A stretch of 64,000 bases of DNA from positions 62,001 to 126,000 of the forward strand of contig NZ_LWAE01000001.1 in assembly GCF_001623875.1 (NCBI RefSeq). Reading direction: 5' to 3'. The position numbers were made by a program, and so were the translations under genes. Under the pieces are notes generated by a model. That model was not told where the DNA came from. It worked only from the letters and a program-made list of their open reading frames with translations, and ran no database searches. The stretch is from Clostridium magnum DSM 2767 (GTDB lineage: Bacteria > Bacillota > Clostridia > Clostridiales > Clostridiaceae). Shown one piece after another: positions 18,535 to 26,701 of the stretch; within the stretch, counting starts at the first letter, position 1; every line of letters begins with the position of its first letter.

Positions 18535-18600
18535 GAAAGTTACCTCCCCAAAATAATAAATAATATATTAACTCATATTTGATTACGTGGTTTTATCAAA

Positions 18601-18652
18601 TTAATATTAATGGTGTAGTTTTATTATTCTAATTTTATTAATTTAATATTAA
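18601..18652. repeat. Two TTAATATTAA palindromes upstream of glnA
   Basis: The 355-bp gap between glnA and murI holds identical 10-bp palindromes at 18601-18610 and 18643-18652, 42 bp apart, about four helix turns. Both are flanked by GTG/CACGTG-like sequence. They could be a regulator's paired sites for glnA; the A/T richness makes chance possible. Nothing else was recognised in this gap. Confidence 0.4.
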
Positions 18653-18889
18653 TCACGTGTTTTTTTTAATTTTTTTACATTTTATAATCATGATTTTATA
18701 ATTAATATGTAAATATGTCAATAGTAAAAGTGAATGAATTTATTAAAAATATTGCAGTATTAGGTTATTTAGTGAATATATTTATTAAATAAGCATGTTT
18801 ATAATATATATTTTTTCTAGTTTATAGAAATAGTATGTTATATAATATAAGATATATACATATGTTAACAAACATAATGAGGTGGTAAA

Positions 18890-19672
18890 GTGAATGTAGA
18901 AGATAGACCTATTGGCTTTTTTGATTCGGGAGTAGGAGGTCTTAGTGTCTTAAAAGAAGCAGTTAGGCTTCTTCCTGGTGAAAATTTTATCTATTTTGGT
19001 GATTCAAAAAATGCACCTTATGGCATAAAAGATATAAATGAGGTTAAAGCTTTAACATTTAATGCTGTGGATTTTTTGATAGAAAAAAATGTTAAAGCAC
19101 TAGTTGTAGCCTGTAATACAGCTACTAGTGCAGCCATAATAGATCTAAGGGAAAAATACAGTAGGATTATGCCTATTATAGGTATAGAACCGGCTTTGAA
19201 GCCAGCGGTGGAATATAAAAGAAAAGGGAAAATAATTATAATGGCAACACCGATGACTTTATCAGAAAGTAAATTTAGCAATCTTATGAATAACTATAAG
19301 AGTGAAGCTCAAATAGAACCACTACCATGCCCTGGTCTTGTGGAACTTATAGAAACAGGAGTAATAGAAGGAGATCAATTAGATAAATACTTAAGAGAAA
19401 AAATGAATCCTTTTCTGGATGAAGGCATAGCAGCTGTAGTTCTTGGATGTACCCATTATCCATTTATAAGAAAAGCGCTGTCTCAAGTATTAACAGAGAA
19501 AGTACCTATTATAGATGGGAGTAGGGGAACTGTAAAACAGTTAAAGAGACAGTTGAATGAGTATAATATCATAAATAAAAAGATCAAAGGTGGAAGTATA
19601 GAAATAAATAATTCTTTAAATAGTGATGAAATTATAAAGTTAAGTTATAAACTGCTTAATCTAGAAGAATAA
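18890..19672 (+). CDS. murI: Glutamate racemase
   Basis: This 260-residue cofactor-independent racemase makes D-glutamate for peptidoglycan. The two catalytic cysteines are in VACNTATSA (about residue 73) and LGCTHYP (about residue 184), and the start [16 protein letters not shown] is diagnostic. Translation begins at GTG 18890 with GAGGTGG upstream. It is divergent from glnA across a 355-bp spacer; the two genes share glutamate metabolism, but common control is not shown. Confidence 0.96.
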   Translation: MNVEDRPIGFFDSGVGGLSVLKEAVRLLPGENFIYFGDSKNAPYGIKDINEVKALTFNAVDFLIEKNVKALVVACNTATSAAIIDLREKYSRIMPIIGIEPALKPAVEYKRKGKIIIMATPMTLSESKFSNLMNNYKSEAQIEPLPCPGLVELIETGVIEGDQLDKYLREKMNPFLDEGIAAVVLGCTHYPFIRKALSQVLTEKVPIIDGSRGTVKQLKRQLNEYNIINKKIKGGSIEINNSLNSDEIIKLSYKLLNLEE

Positions 19673-19703
19673 TAAAATGGAAATTGAATTTTTATTGCAA
19701 TTT

Positions 19704-19748
19704 AATTAACGAGGCTGACATGTATTTGTCAGTTTTGTTAATTTTACA
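19704..19748 (+). terminator. Probable terminator of murI
   Basis: A 17-bp stem including several G-U pairs (19704-19720 with 19727-19743) encloses TGTATT. It lies about 30 bp after the murI stop and ends in a T-rich stretch. Confidence 0.6.
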
Positions 19749-19863
19749 ACAATAATTTTTGGCATATAACTTATTGTTGGGATAATAATTATAACTTTTA
19801 TATAAACTATTTTTATAATTATCTGAATACAAATAAGTTAACTGATAAGCAGGGTGAAATTGA

Positions 19864-20526
19864 ATGGATAATAGAGAAGATAATCCTATAAAACAAAATC
19901 TAAATATTAAACAGTATATGGGGTGGTTTATGTGCTTATCCTTCCCATTTACTATAAGAGGAATAATGGATATTGTTAGGTTGCCATTAATTGCAGCAGT
20001 TATATATTGGTTCATTTGTGGATTATTATTAAGATACCTGATAGACAAAAGACTACCCTACTGTAGGCCTAAAATTAAATACATAAAAAGAGAAACTGTT
20101 GCAGTTGCATTACTTACTTTGCTTAGTGTTTGTTTCTATATAAGTGATTGTAATCAAAATAGCACTTTATATAAGGGAGAAATTCTAAACTCACTAATAT
20201 TTGCATTACTAAATGGGTGTTTTCAGCAGTTAGTTTGGATTAATATATTTGAGCTTGCAGGAGCTAGGATTAAGTTAAGTGGATTTATAGCTGTATTTAT
20301 ACATATAGTATTTATTAACTTATTTTTTTGGAATAATTTTATCATTATGCCCAGTATTCATAGTACCTTATTTATTATGGCACAAGGATTTTTAGTTGTA
20401 ATATTGCTTATCATATACATGAAAACTGATGATATAACTATAGTTAGTATCCAAAATGTTGTATACAATTTGATTATAGTTTTTGCTAATGGGTTTGGAT
20501 GTAATCCGTTTATTTATATTAAGTAA
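19864..20526 (+). CDS. Uncharacterised integral membrane protein
   Basis: This 220-residue protein has about six or seven hydrophobic helices (first near residue 20, last near 205) and few polar loops. AGGGTG precedes the ATG. Parts of the pattern, such as CFQQLVWINIFELAG in the middle and NGFG near the end, recall CPBP (CAAX-protease-like) membrane proteins, but the catalytic EExxR glutamates are absent. If related, it would be a degenerate or non-proteolytic member. No function can be given. It stands alone between murI and a cyclophilin gene. Confidence 0.65.
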   Translation: MDNREDNPIKQNLNIKQYMGWFMCLSFPFTIRGIMDIVRLPLIAAVIYWFICGLLLRYLIDKRLPYCRPKIKYIKRETVAVALLTLLSVCFYISDCNQNSTLYKGEILNSLIFALLNGCFQQLVWINIFELAGARIKLSGFIAVFIHIVFINLFFWNNFIIMPSIHSTLFIMAQGFLVVILLIIYMKTDDITIVSIQNVVYNLIIVFANGFGCNPFIYIK

Positions 20527-20677
20527 AACTATAATAATTATAATTAATTTATTGATTGCATTGACCAGTGGATATAAAAGCATTATTATATAAAAAATAG
20601 TAAACAATATAAAATATGATATAATTCAATATAGAAAGTAAATATTTTTATGATTTATTGAAGGGAGAATGAAAAGT

Positions 20678-21193
20678 ATGAATCCAATAGTTACAATTAA
20701 GATGAAAAATGGTGGAGTAATGAAAGCTGAACTATACCCAGAAATTGCTCCAAACACAGTAAATAATTTTATAAGCTTAGTAAAAAAAGGTTTCTACAAC
20801 AATCTGATTTTTCACAGAATAATTCCAGGTTTCATGATTCAGGGAGGATGTCCTGAAGGTGCTGGAACTGGTGGTCCAGGGTATTCAATAAAAGGAGAAT
20901 TTGATATTAATGGTTTCAAAAATGACTTAAAGCATACAGAAGGTGTTTTATCTATGGCAAGAGCTATGCATCCAGACTCTGCTGGAAGTCAATTCTTCAT
21001 AATGGTAGAAGATGCTCCTCATTTAGATAGACAATATGCTGCTTTTGGAAAAGTTATTGAAGGAATGGATATAGCTAAACAAATAGTAAGTGTTAAAAGA
21101 GACTTTAGAGATAGACCTTATGAAGAACAGGTTATGGAAGAAGTTACAGTGGATACCTTCGGAAAGGAATATCCAGAACCTGAAAAGATCTAA
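20678..21193 (+). CDS. Peptidyl-prolyl cis-trans isomerase, cyclophilin type
   Basis: This 171-residue cytoplasmic cyclophilin catalyses cis-trans isomerisation before proline and assists folding. The signatures FHRIIPGFMIQGG (with the catalytic Arg), HTEGVLSMARA and DSAGSQFFIMV are intact. AAGGGAG lies one base before the ATG at 20669 but 10 nt before the ATG at 20678, so the latter is preferred; it also gives the family's usual MNPIVTIKM start. There is no signal peptide. A DUF3783 gene follows after 14 bp and may be cotranscribed. Confidence 0.93.
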   Translation: MNPIVTIKMKNGGVMKAELYPEIAPNTVNNFISLVKKGFYNNLIFHRIIPGFMIQGGCPEGAGTGGPGYSIKGEFDINGFKNDLKHTEGVLSMARAMHPDSAGSQFFIMVEDAPHLDRQYAAFGKVIEGMDIAKQIVSVKRDFRDRPYEEQVMEEVTVDTFGKEYPEPEKI

Positions 21194-21207
21194 AGGAAGA
21201 GAGGAAT

Positions 21208-21576
21208 ATGCTATTGCAGAATAATAAAGCTATTTTGAGCTATAGTTTAAATGATGAAGAAAAGAATAATATTTCTGAAATATTAAATTATAATTGCAAA
21301 GTTGTAGAACAAAGCATGGGAAAAATGAAAATAAAAGATATACTTAATGGATTAAAATTGGAGGTTATTAATTCTCATATTCCAAAAGAAAAGGTGATTT
21401 TATTTAATAATTTTGAAGATGAGGAATTAAAGAAAACAATTAATCTAATAAAATCAGTTATACAACCTGCACCTATCTTTGCTATAGTTACGGAAACCTC
21501 TATCGATTGGACTTTTGAACATTTGTTAGAACACTTAATAGAAGAAAGAGAATGGTATAGAAATCACAGTAGATAA
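21208..21576 (+). CDS. DUF3783 domain-containing protein
   Basis: This 122-residue soluble protein matches the clostridial DUF3783 pattern: PKEKVILFNNFEDEEL in the middle, then a conserved tail with TSIDWTFEHLLEHLIEEREWY. The function is unknown. It lies between the cyclophilin and an XRE regulator, with short spacings (14 and 15 bp), so the three probably form one operon. AGAGGAA precedes the ATG. The aromatic/acidic tail is the most conserved-looking part and may be a protein-interaction surface (inference). Confidence 0.8.
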   Translation: MLLQNNKAILSYSLNDEEKNNISEILNYNCKVVEQSMGKMKIKDILNGLKLEVINSHIPKEKVILFNNFEDEELKKTINLIKSVIQPAPIFAIVTETSIDWTFEHLLEHLIEEREWYRNHSR

Positions 21577-21591
21577 AAGTGGGGGAAAAGT

Positions 21592-22260
21592 ATGAGTCGT
21601 GTTGGAGAAAACATAAAAAATACAAGAACTGGCCTAGGCATGAGTCAAAAACAGTTAGCCAAGAAATTAGGCGTAGCTGAAAGATTTATTAATGAAGTAG
21701 AGACAGGTAGAAAAATTGCAAATCAAAGCTTGATTGATAGATTATCAAAAGTTTTAGGAAAAGATATAAATGATATTACAATGTCTTTTGAAGAAGAGGT
21801 ATATAGAGAAGAAAAAACTCAAAAGTTCTCAGCAGAACCTAAAAAAGAAAGTGTAAAAGATGTATGGAGTGAAGCCTTTGGATCTGTATTGAAGAATGTT
21901 CCAGTTTACCGATATGACTTAAACAAAGCAATATTATGGAAACAGCTACCTTTAATCAATAATAAGGTAGAGGGGTATGCTCAAGATAAGGTTTTATACT
22001 TACAAATAGAAGATGATGATATGATAGGCTTTAGAATAGGACATGGAGATTTAGGTTTTGCTCATGTTACTCATGAAATTGAGAATAATACAATATGTCT
22101 TATAGAATACAATAATGGAAGAGCAGTAAGGCAAATAAGAAAATTGGATAACAATAAGCTTTTACTTATAAGCAACAGGGGAAGCATTAGGACAGAAACT
22201 GTAGATTCAAAGGAAATAAAAGTATTGGCAAAACTTGATAGAATTGAAATAAAGCTTTAA
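21592..22260 (+). CDS. XRE family regulator with degenerate S24/LexA-like C-terminal domain
   Basis: This 222-residue protein has an N-terminal XRE helix-turn-helix (residues 1-60, GMSQKQLAKKLGVAERFINE) and a C-terminal domain with the shape of the LexA/CI S24 peptidase (about 120-222). The place of the catalytic Ser is taken by Asp (DDDM at 141-144 against the usual GDSM), and the Lys position reads Arg (AVRQIRKL). Self-cleavage is therefore unlikely, and the domain may only dimerise or sense. The target is unknown. It ends the possible operon that begins with the cyclophilin gene. Confidence 0.82.
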   Translation: MSRVGENIKNTRTGLGMSQKQLAKKLGVAERFINEVETGRKIANQSLIDRLSKVLGKDINDITMSFEEEVYREEKTQKFSAEPKKESVKDVWSEAFGSVLKNVPVYRYDLNKAILWKQLPLINNKVEGYAQDKVLYLQIEDDDMIGFRIGHGDLGFAHVTHEIENNTICLIEYNNGRAVRQIRKLDNNKLLLISNRGSIRTETVDSKEIKVLAKLDRIEIKL

Positions 22261-22271
22261 GTTTTAATTAT

Positions 22272-22318
22272 AATACCAGCAGAAAATTTTGTTTTTCAGA
22301 TAATTTTCTGCTGGTATT
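22272..22318. terminator. Bidirectional hairpin between converging genes
   Basis: A perfect 17-bp stem (22272-22288 with 22302-22318) fills the space between the stops at 22260 (+) and 22320 (-). T tracts are weak on both sides, but the stability suggests shared termination. Confidence 0.7.
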
Positions 22319-22319
22319 A

Positions 22320-23219
22320 CTATACACCTCTTAAATCAAAGTTTGGTATAAAACTTTCTGAACAAGTTTCATCTTCTTGTATAAAAGCATTTTTAATACC
22401 TAATGTTATACAATAGTCTATTAAGGAATCATAGTGTTTAGGGTTTAAAGGTTTGTTTATTTCAAGGTGTTTATTAAATTTGGGCATAGGAGTATATTGA
22501 TTCATAATACTTATATAAACAGAGTCACTAAAGGTATTATATATATAATCTATGACTTTTTTTGAGTCGAATAGGAGGCCAGGAAGCATAAGATGACGTA
22601 CAATAACACCCTGATCGATTAAACCTTTAGAATTAATTTTTACATCACCAACCTGAGAAAACATTTCCTCGATGGCTTTTGTAGCATGAGTAAAGTAGTT
22701 AGGGGAACTTGAGTATTTTCGTGAGTATTTATCATTAAAATATTTAAGATCTGGAAGATATACATCGACATACCCCTTTAATGCTCTTATAGTTTCTATA
22801 TTTTCATAGCTATTTGTATTATATATAATTGGTAGGTTTAGGCCCTTAGATTTAGCTATTTTTAGGGCTTCAATTATTTGAGGAACATAATGAGTAGGAG
22901 TTACTAAATTTATATTGTGAGCCCCTCTTTGTTGTTGCTCCAAAAATATTTCACTTAATCTTTCAATAGATATTTCTTTACCAACGCCCTCATTGCTTAT
23001 CTGATGATTTTGGCAAAAGGAGCATTGTAGGTTACAATTTGAAAAGAATATTGTACCAGAACCATCGGTACCAGATATGCATGGCTCCTCCCAATGATGA
23101 AGTGATACTCGTGCAACTTTAACATTTTTTCCCGATTTACAAAATCCTATAATACCATCTAGCCTATTTACAGCACAATTTCTAGGACATAGATTGCAGC
23201 TTTTAAGCATGTTTAGCAT
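22320..23219 (-). CDS. Radical SAM protein, PflX-like (COG1313 type)
   Basis: This 299-residue protein has the radical-SAM [4Fe-4S] motif CNLQCSFC near residue 63, preceded by a second cysteine set (CNLCPRNC, then CKSG), as in the PflX-like group related to pyruvate formate-lyase activating enzymes. It would cleave S-adenosylmethionine to a 5'-deoxyadenosyl radical; the substrate is unknown. The FFSNCNL start and the NINLVTPTHYVPQ segment are typical of this group. GAGGTG precedes the ATG at 23219. No glycyl-radical enzyme gene is adjacent, so an activase role is not supported by context. Confidence 0.85.
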   Translation of the reverse strand: MLNMLKSCNLCPRNCAVNRLDGIIGFCKSGKNVKVARVSLHHWEEPCISGTDGSGTIFFSNCNLQCSFCQNHQISNEGVGKEISIERLSEIFLEQQQRGAHNINLVTPTHYVPQIIEALKIAKSKGLNLPIIYNTNSYENIETIRALKGYVDVYLPDLKYFNDKYSRKYSSSPNYFTHATKAIEEMFSQVGDVKINSKGLIDQGVIVRHLMLPGLLFDSKKVIDYIYNTFSDSVYISIMNQYTPMPKFNKHLEINKPLNPKHYDSLIDYCITLGIKNAFIQEDETCSESFIPNFDLRGV

Positions 23220-23354
23220 AATAACACCTCTATTTTATGTTTTTCTGATAAATAATTATACAACTATATGTGTGATGTTGTATAGTTTCCATAGGCAAGT
23301 ACTGTAATCAGTCTATTAAAACAGTAAGTGGAGTTTTAAATTTTAACACTTATA

Positions 23355-24401
23355 TCATGACTTTTTTCTAAAGTAGAAAATCAAGCATTGAATCATGAAT
23401 ACGAAACTTACTACTGCAAATGCAGGATATAGAAATGTTATAAGTTTTACAAATCCAATTTGTGATATAGGTATTGCTATGAGAATAATTAAGACAATGG
23501 ATTTTTTATATGAAATATTAAATAATTCTTCAAAGTTCTTACCAACGCTATATATATTAGAAACTTCAGTGGAGAACATTTCAAGCCAAATTATAGATAA
23601 AAGTAAAATTTGAATTGTATTACCAAATCTATTAGCTATATATAGGAGTGGAATTTGGTATTTAAAAATATAAGGTACATTTACCAATAATAGTAGGTTT
23701 ATAATAAAAGATAGTATAGTAAGACCAATAGCGCCTATAGAGACTCCTAAAAGAAGATTTTTTTTATTCTTAACCTCTAGTGATAATGGTACAAGAACTC
23801 CACAACAACATAGCATATTAAATCCGCCATATATAAGCGAAGAAAAAAGCCAATTATTTTTATAATGAGGAATAGTTTTCAGGTAAGACATATTTATATT
23901 TTTATAAAAACATAAATATAGAATAAATATAGTAATTACAACAATAAATAATGAAGGAACAATTAAAGAATTTATTTCAATTAGCCCCTTCGTATCTCTA
24001 AAAAGGATAACGAGAGATATTAGTATCATAACAACAATTCCAAACCATTTAGATATACCAAAGTATTCATGAATCAGCGCCCCACTTCCAGCTAAAATTG
24101 TTGCAGAACTACCAATCAAAAAAGTAGTAGTTAGTAAGTTGGTAATCTTTCCTATAAAACCTGTGCTCACTAGAGAAATAAGACCATCATAGGAGTTTAG
24201 TTTATGTTTTATGCTAATATCTATAACTATAGCACCCATTGCTATGTAAATAAAGCAGCATATGAATAAACCTATAAAGCTTCTATATCCGTATGTAGTA
24301 AAAAATTGAGTTATTTCTTGTCCGGATGCAAGACCTGCGCCTACTACTGTTCCGATAAATACAGCACTTATTTGAAAAATCAAAATCAAATTATTTTTCA
24401 A
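23355..24401 (-). CDS. YkvI family membrane transporter-like protein
   Basis: This 348-residue protein has about ten transmembrane helices and the YkvI (COG3949) start FIGTVVGAGLASGQEITQFF, a broken first helix as in LeuT-fold amino-acid transporters. Transport of an amino acid or a similar solute is likely but unproven. Translation starts at TTG 24401, with AAGGAGGG upstream. It stands alone, divergent from a lipoprotein gene. Confidence 0.85.
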   Translation of the reverse strand: MKNNLILIFQISAVFIGTVVGAGLASGQEITQFFTTYGYRSFIGLFICCFIYIAMGAIVIDISIKHKLNSYDGLISLVSTGFIGKITNLLTTTFLIGSSATILAGSGALIHEYFGISKWFGIVVMILISLVILFRDTKGLIEINSLIVPSLFIVVITIFILYLCFYKNINMSYLKTIPHYKNNWLFSSLIYGGFNMLCCCGVLVPLSLEVKNKKNLLLGVSIGAIGLTILSFIINLLLLVNVPYIFKYQIPLLYIANRFGNTIQILLLSIIWLEMFSTEVSNIYSVGKNFEELFNISYKKSIVLIILIAIPISQIGFVKLITFLYPAFAVVSFVFMIQCLIFYFRKKS

Positions 24402-24570
24402 AGATATTCCCTCCTTACAATTAGTTGAAATTTAAAAGAATATATCATCTTTGTATAAATATATAAGTGGAAAGTTAAAATAATGATTTATAAATTAAAT
24501 TTTTATTTTAAGGGAAAACTAAAGAAAAAGTAAAATTATAAGAAATTCATCATAAATGGAGGGAAGCAAG

Positions 24571-25680
24571 ATGAACAGAATGCATATAAGATGGGTAAGT
24601 AGGGGCGTAATAATATTATTAGTAATAATTACTTGTGGAATGTTATTAGCATGTGGGGCTAATAAAAAAGAAGAAAGTAAAGAAACAAGTGAAAGTTTTG
24701 ATATGAAGGCAGCTACAAATGTAACGGATACCTATATGAAATATTTGACTAAGGAGGATATAGAAAATAGTAAGAAGTTTTACTCTAAGGATCTTTTAAA
24801 GAGTACTGTCTCTGAGAAGAATAACAATCTAAAAATTTTTGGATATAATTTAACTGATACTAGTGAGGTTGGAAAGTCAGGAGTTTTTAAGCTGAAAGTT
24901 GCAAGAGCAGATATTACTAAGCCATTTGCATCCTTAGATGAGTATTCTATTAAAATAGTAAAAGAGGAATCAGAATATAAAATAAGTGAAACAAATAATA
25001 CTGTACAAAAAGAAGCTTTTATACAAGGAAATCAAATAAGGTTGAGAAATAAAAATAATGTAAACACAAATCTTATAATAGATATTGCTAGTATGCCTAA
25101 TTATGCTTTTTCTAAGGATGACAAGACTAATATAGGTAAAATACAAGTACCTAAAACAAAGTTTTCGCTTATTAACTTTTCCTACGGTGGAGAAAACTTA
25201 GCGATAGCTACTGAAGACAAGGATTCTTATATTGCAATAGTAAAAATAGATGAATCATTAGCAGTACAGTCGGATAAAGGAGAGGATGATAAAGGTGGCG
25301 GCGGTGGTAGTAAAGAAAATCAAGGTGATAAAGCCAAAGAAAAACCAATTGGTAAGGAGATTACCTCTGTAGATTTATTAAAGGATTCTAAAGTAGAATT
25401 TATGACTTTTTCACCAGAAGAAAAAAATTTAACAGTACAATATACTAAGCCTGGTATTGGGCATTGTTTAAGAGTCTATAAGCTAGAAGGAGGAGACTTA
25501 ATATCATTTAAGTTTGAAGAAAAGTATCCATTGGATAAAGTGGATATAACCTTCTCATCATATGACAAGGAAACTTTAAATTTCGATGTGGTACCGAAAA
25601 AATCAGGAGACAAGACTATAACAGATATTACAGGAAAATGGCAACTAAGTCTTAAGGATTTTAAGGCAAAGAAAATGTGA
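24571..25680 (+). CDS. Uncharacterised lipoprotein
   Basis: This 369-residue protein has an N-terminal hydrophobic signal ending in the lipobox MLLAC (Cys about residue 28), so it is probably anchored on the outer face of the membrane. A charged, Lys/Glu/Ser-rich start is followed by two globular parts (about 45-225 and 265-369) joined by a Gly-rich acidic linker with GGGGG near residue 245. The C-terminal half looks beta-rich. I do not recognise the family. GGAGGGAAG precedes ATG 24571; an in-frame ATG at 24556 lies before that site and is less likely. It is single and divergent from the YkvI gene. Confidence 0.75.
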   Translation: MNRMHIRWVSRGVIILLVIITCGMLLACGANKKEESKETSESFDMKAATNVTDTYMKYLTKEDIENSKKFYSKDLLKSTVSEKNNNLKIFGYNLTDTSEVGKSGVFKLKVARADITKPFASLDEYSIKIVKEESEYKISETNNTVQKEAFIQGNQIRLRNKNNVNTNLIIDIASMPNYAFSKDDKTNIGKIQVPKTKFSLINFSYGGENLAIATEDKDSYIAIVKIDESLAVQSDKGEDDKGGGGGSKENQGDKAKEKPIGKEITSVDLLKDSKVEFMTFSPEEKNLTVQYTKPGIGHCLRVYKLEGGDLISFKFEEKYPLDKVDITFSSYDKETLNFDVVPKKSGDKTITDITGKWQLSLKDFKAKKM

Positions 25681-25749
25681 TATAATATATAAGGCATCTT
25701 TGACTTGTTTTTTTCTTTCAGGTGCCTAAAAAACAATAAATGGAGAAGA

Positions 25750-26685
25750 ATGATGCTGTGGGGAGATAAGAGATATTATAATTTAAATTATTTTTTAAGA
25801 CAAAAGTTTGGGTGTAAGGTATTTAAAATATCATTGGATGCTGGATTTTCCTGTCCAAATAGAGATGGCACTATAAGTAAAGGTGGATGTATATTCTGTA
25901 GTGAAAGAGGATCAGGAGATTTCGCAGGTAATAGGTCTTTTTCTATAGAAGATCAATTTGTTCATATAAAAGAAATTATGAATAAAAAATGGAAAGAAGG
26001 GAAGTATATTGCATACTTTCAGGCGTATACTAATACTTATGCATCTATAGAAACTCTTAGAGAAAAATATGGAGAAGCTGTAAATCAAGATGGAGTTGTA
26101 GCATTAGCCATAGCAACTAGACCAGATTGTCTTGGTGAAGATGTATTAAAACTTTTAGAAGAGTTCAATAAGAAAGTTTATACATGGATGGAACTTGGGC
26201 TACAAACTTCAAATGAAGAAACAGCGCAGAAAATAAACAGAGGATATAGATTACAGGTATTTGAAAAGGCAGTAAAAGATTTAAGAAGCAGAAACATTGA
26301 TGTGGTAGCTCATGTGATATTTGGATTACCAGGTGAGACAAAGGAGGATATGCTAGATACAGTAAGATATGTTACAAGTAAGGATATTCAAGGTGTAAAG
26401 TTTCATCTACTGCATTTAATGCAAAATACTCCTCTTGTGAAGTTTTATGATAGTGGCGAACTAAAATTTATGACTCAAAATGAATATATAGATATTATAT
26501 GTTCTGCAATAGCAATGACTCCCTCCAATATAGTTATTCATAGGCTTACAGGAGATTCACCGAGAAATTTACTTATAGGTCCACAATGGAGTTTGAAGAA
26601 ATGGGAAATTTTAAACTCTATAGATCTAGAACTTAAAGAAAGAAACTTATATCAAGGAATATATAGTAATGAAAAAGCAGTTTAA
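25750..26685 (+). CDS. TIGR01212 family radical SAM protein (YtqA-like)
   Basis: This 311-residue protein carries radical-SAM cysteines in SCPNRDG...GGCIFC near residue 37, the TIGR01212 pattern related to the Elp3 class. Other signatures are AYFQAYTNTYA, ATRPDCL and WMELGLQTSN. Reaction and substrate are unknown; RNA modification has been suggested for relatives. The start is ATG 25750 or 25753, with GGAGAAG just upstream; the longer frame from 25705 is unlikely. Its stop codon lies in a hairpin shared with the converging methyltransferase gene. Confidence 0.88.
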   Translation: MMLWGDKRYYNLNYFLRQKFGCKVFKISLDAGFSCPNRDGTISKGGCIFCSERGSGDFAGNRSFSIEDQFVHIKEIMNKKWKEGKYIAYFQAYTNTYASIETLREKYGEAVNQDGVVALAIATRPDCLGEDVLKLLEEFNKKVYTWMELGLQTSNEETAQKINRGYRLQVFEKAVKDLRSRNIDVVAHVIFGLPGETKEDMLDTVRYVTSKDIQGVKFHLLHLMQNTPLVKFYDSGELKFMTQNEYIDIICSAIAMTPSNIVIHRLTGDSPRNLLIGPQWSLKKWEILNSIDLELKERNLYQGIYSNEKAV

Positions 26686-26701
26686 TTTTATTAAACTGCT
26701 T
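26675..26701 (-). terminator. Hairpin holding both stop codons of converging genes; terminator for rlmI-like gene
   Basis: An 11-bp stem (26675-26685 with 26691-26701) includes the plus-strand TAA at 26683-26685 and most of the minus-strand stop at 26700-26702. On the minus strand it is followed by TTTTTC. The genes are only 14 bp apart. Confidence 0.75.

Noticed and set aside
18535..18889. Riboswitch upstream of glnA or murI
   Set aside because: The region is very A/T-rich with no stable fold matching a class I know; only the paired palindromes were kept.
19692..20048. 118-residue minus-strand frame overlapping the orphan membrane protein gene
   Set aside because: Its sequence is low in complexity, lacks a ribosome binding site and lies antisense to a better supported gene.
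25691..25728. Hairpin between the lipoprotein and TIGR01212 genes as terminator
   Set aside because: The 8-bp stem has a 20-nt loop and no T run after it.
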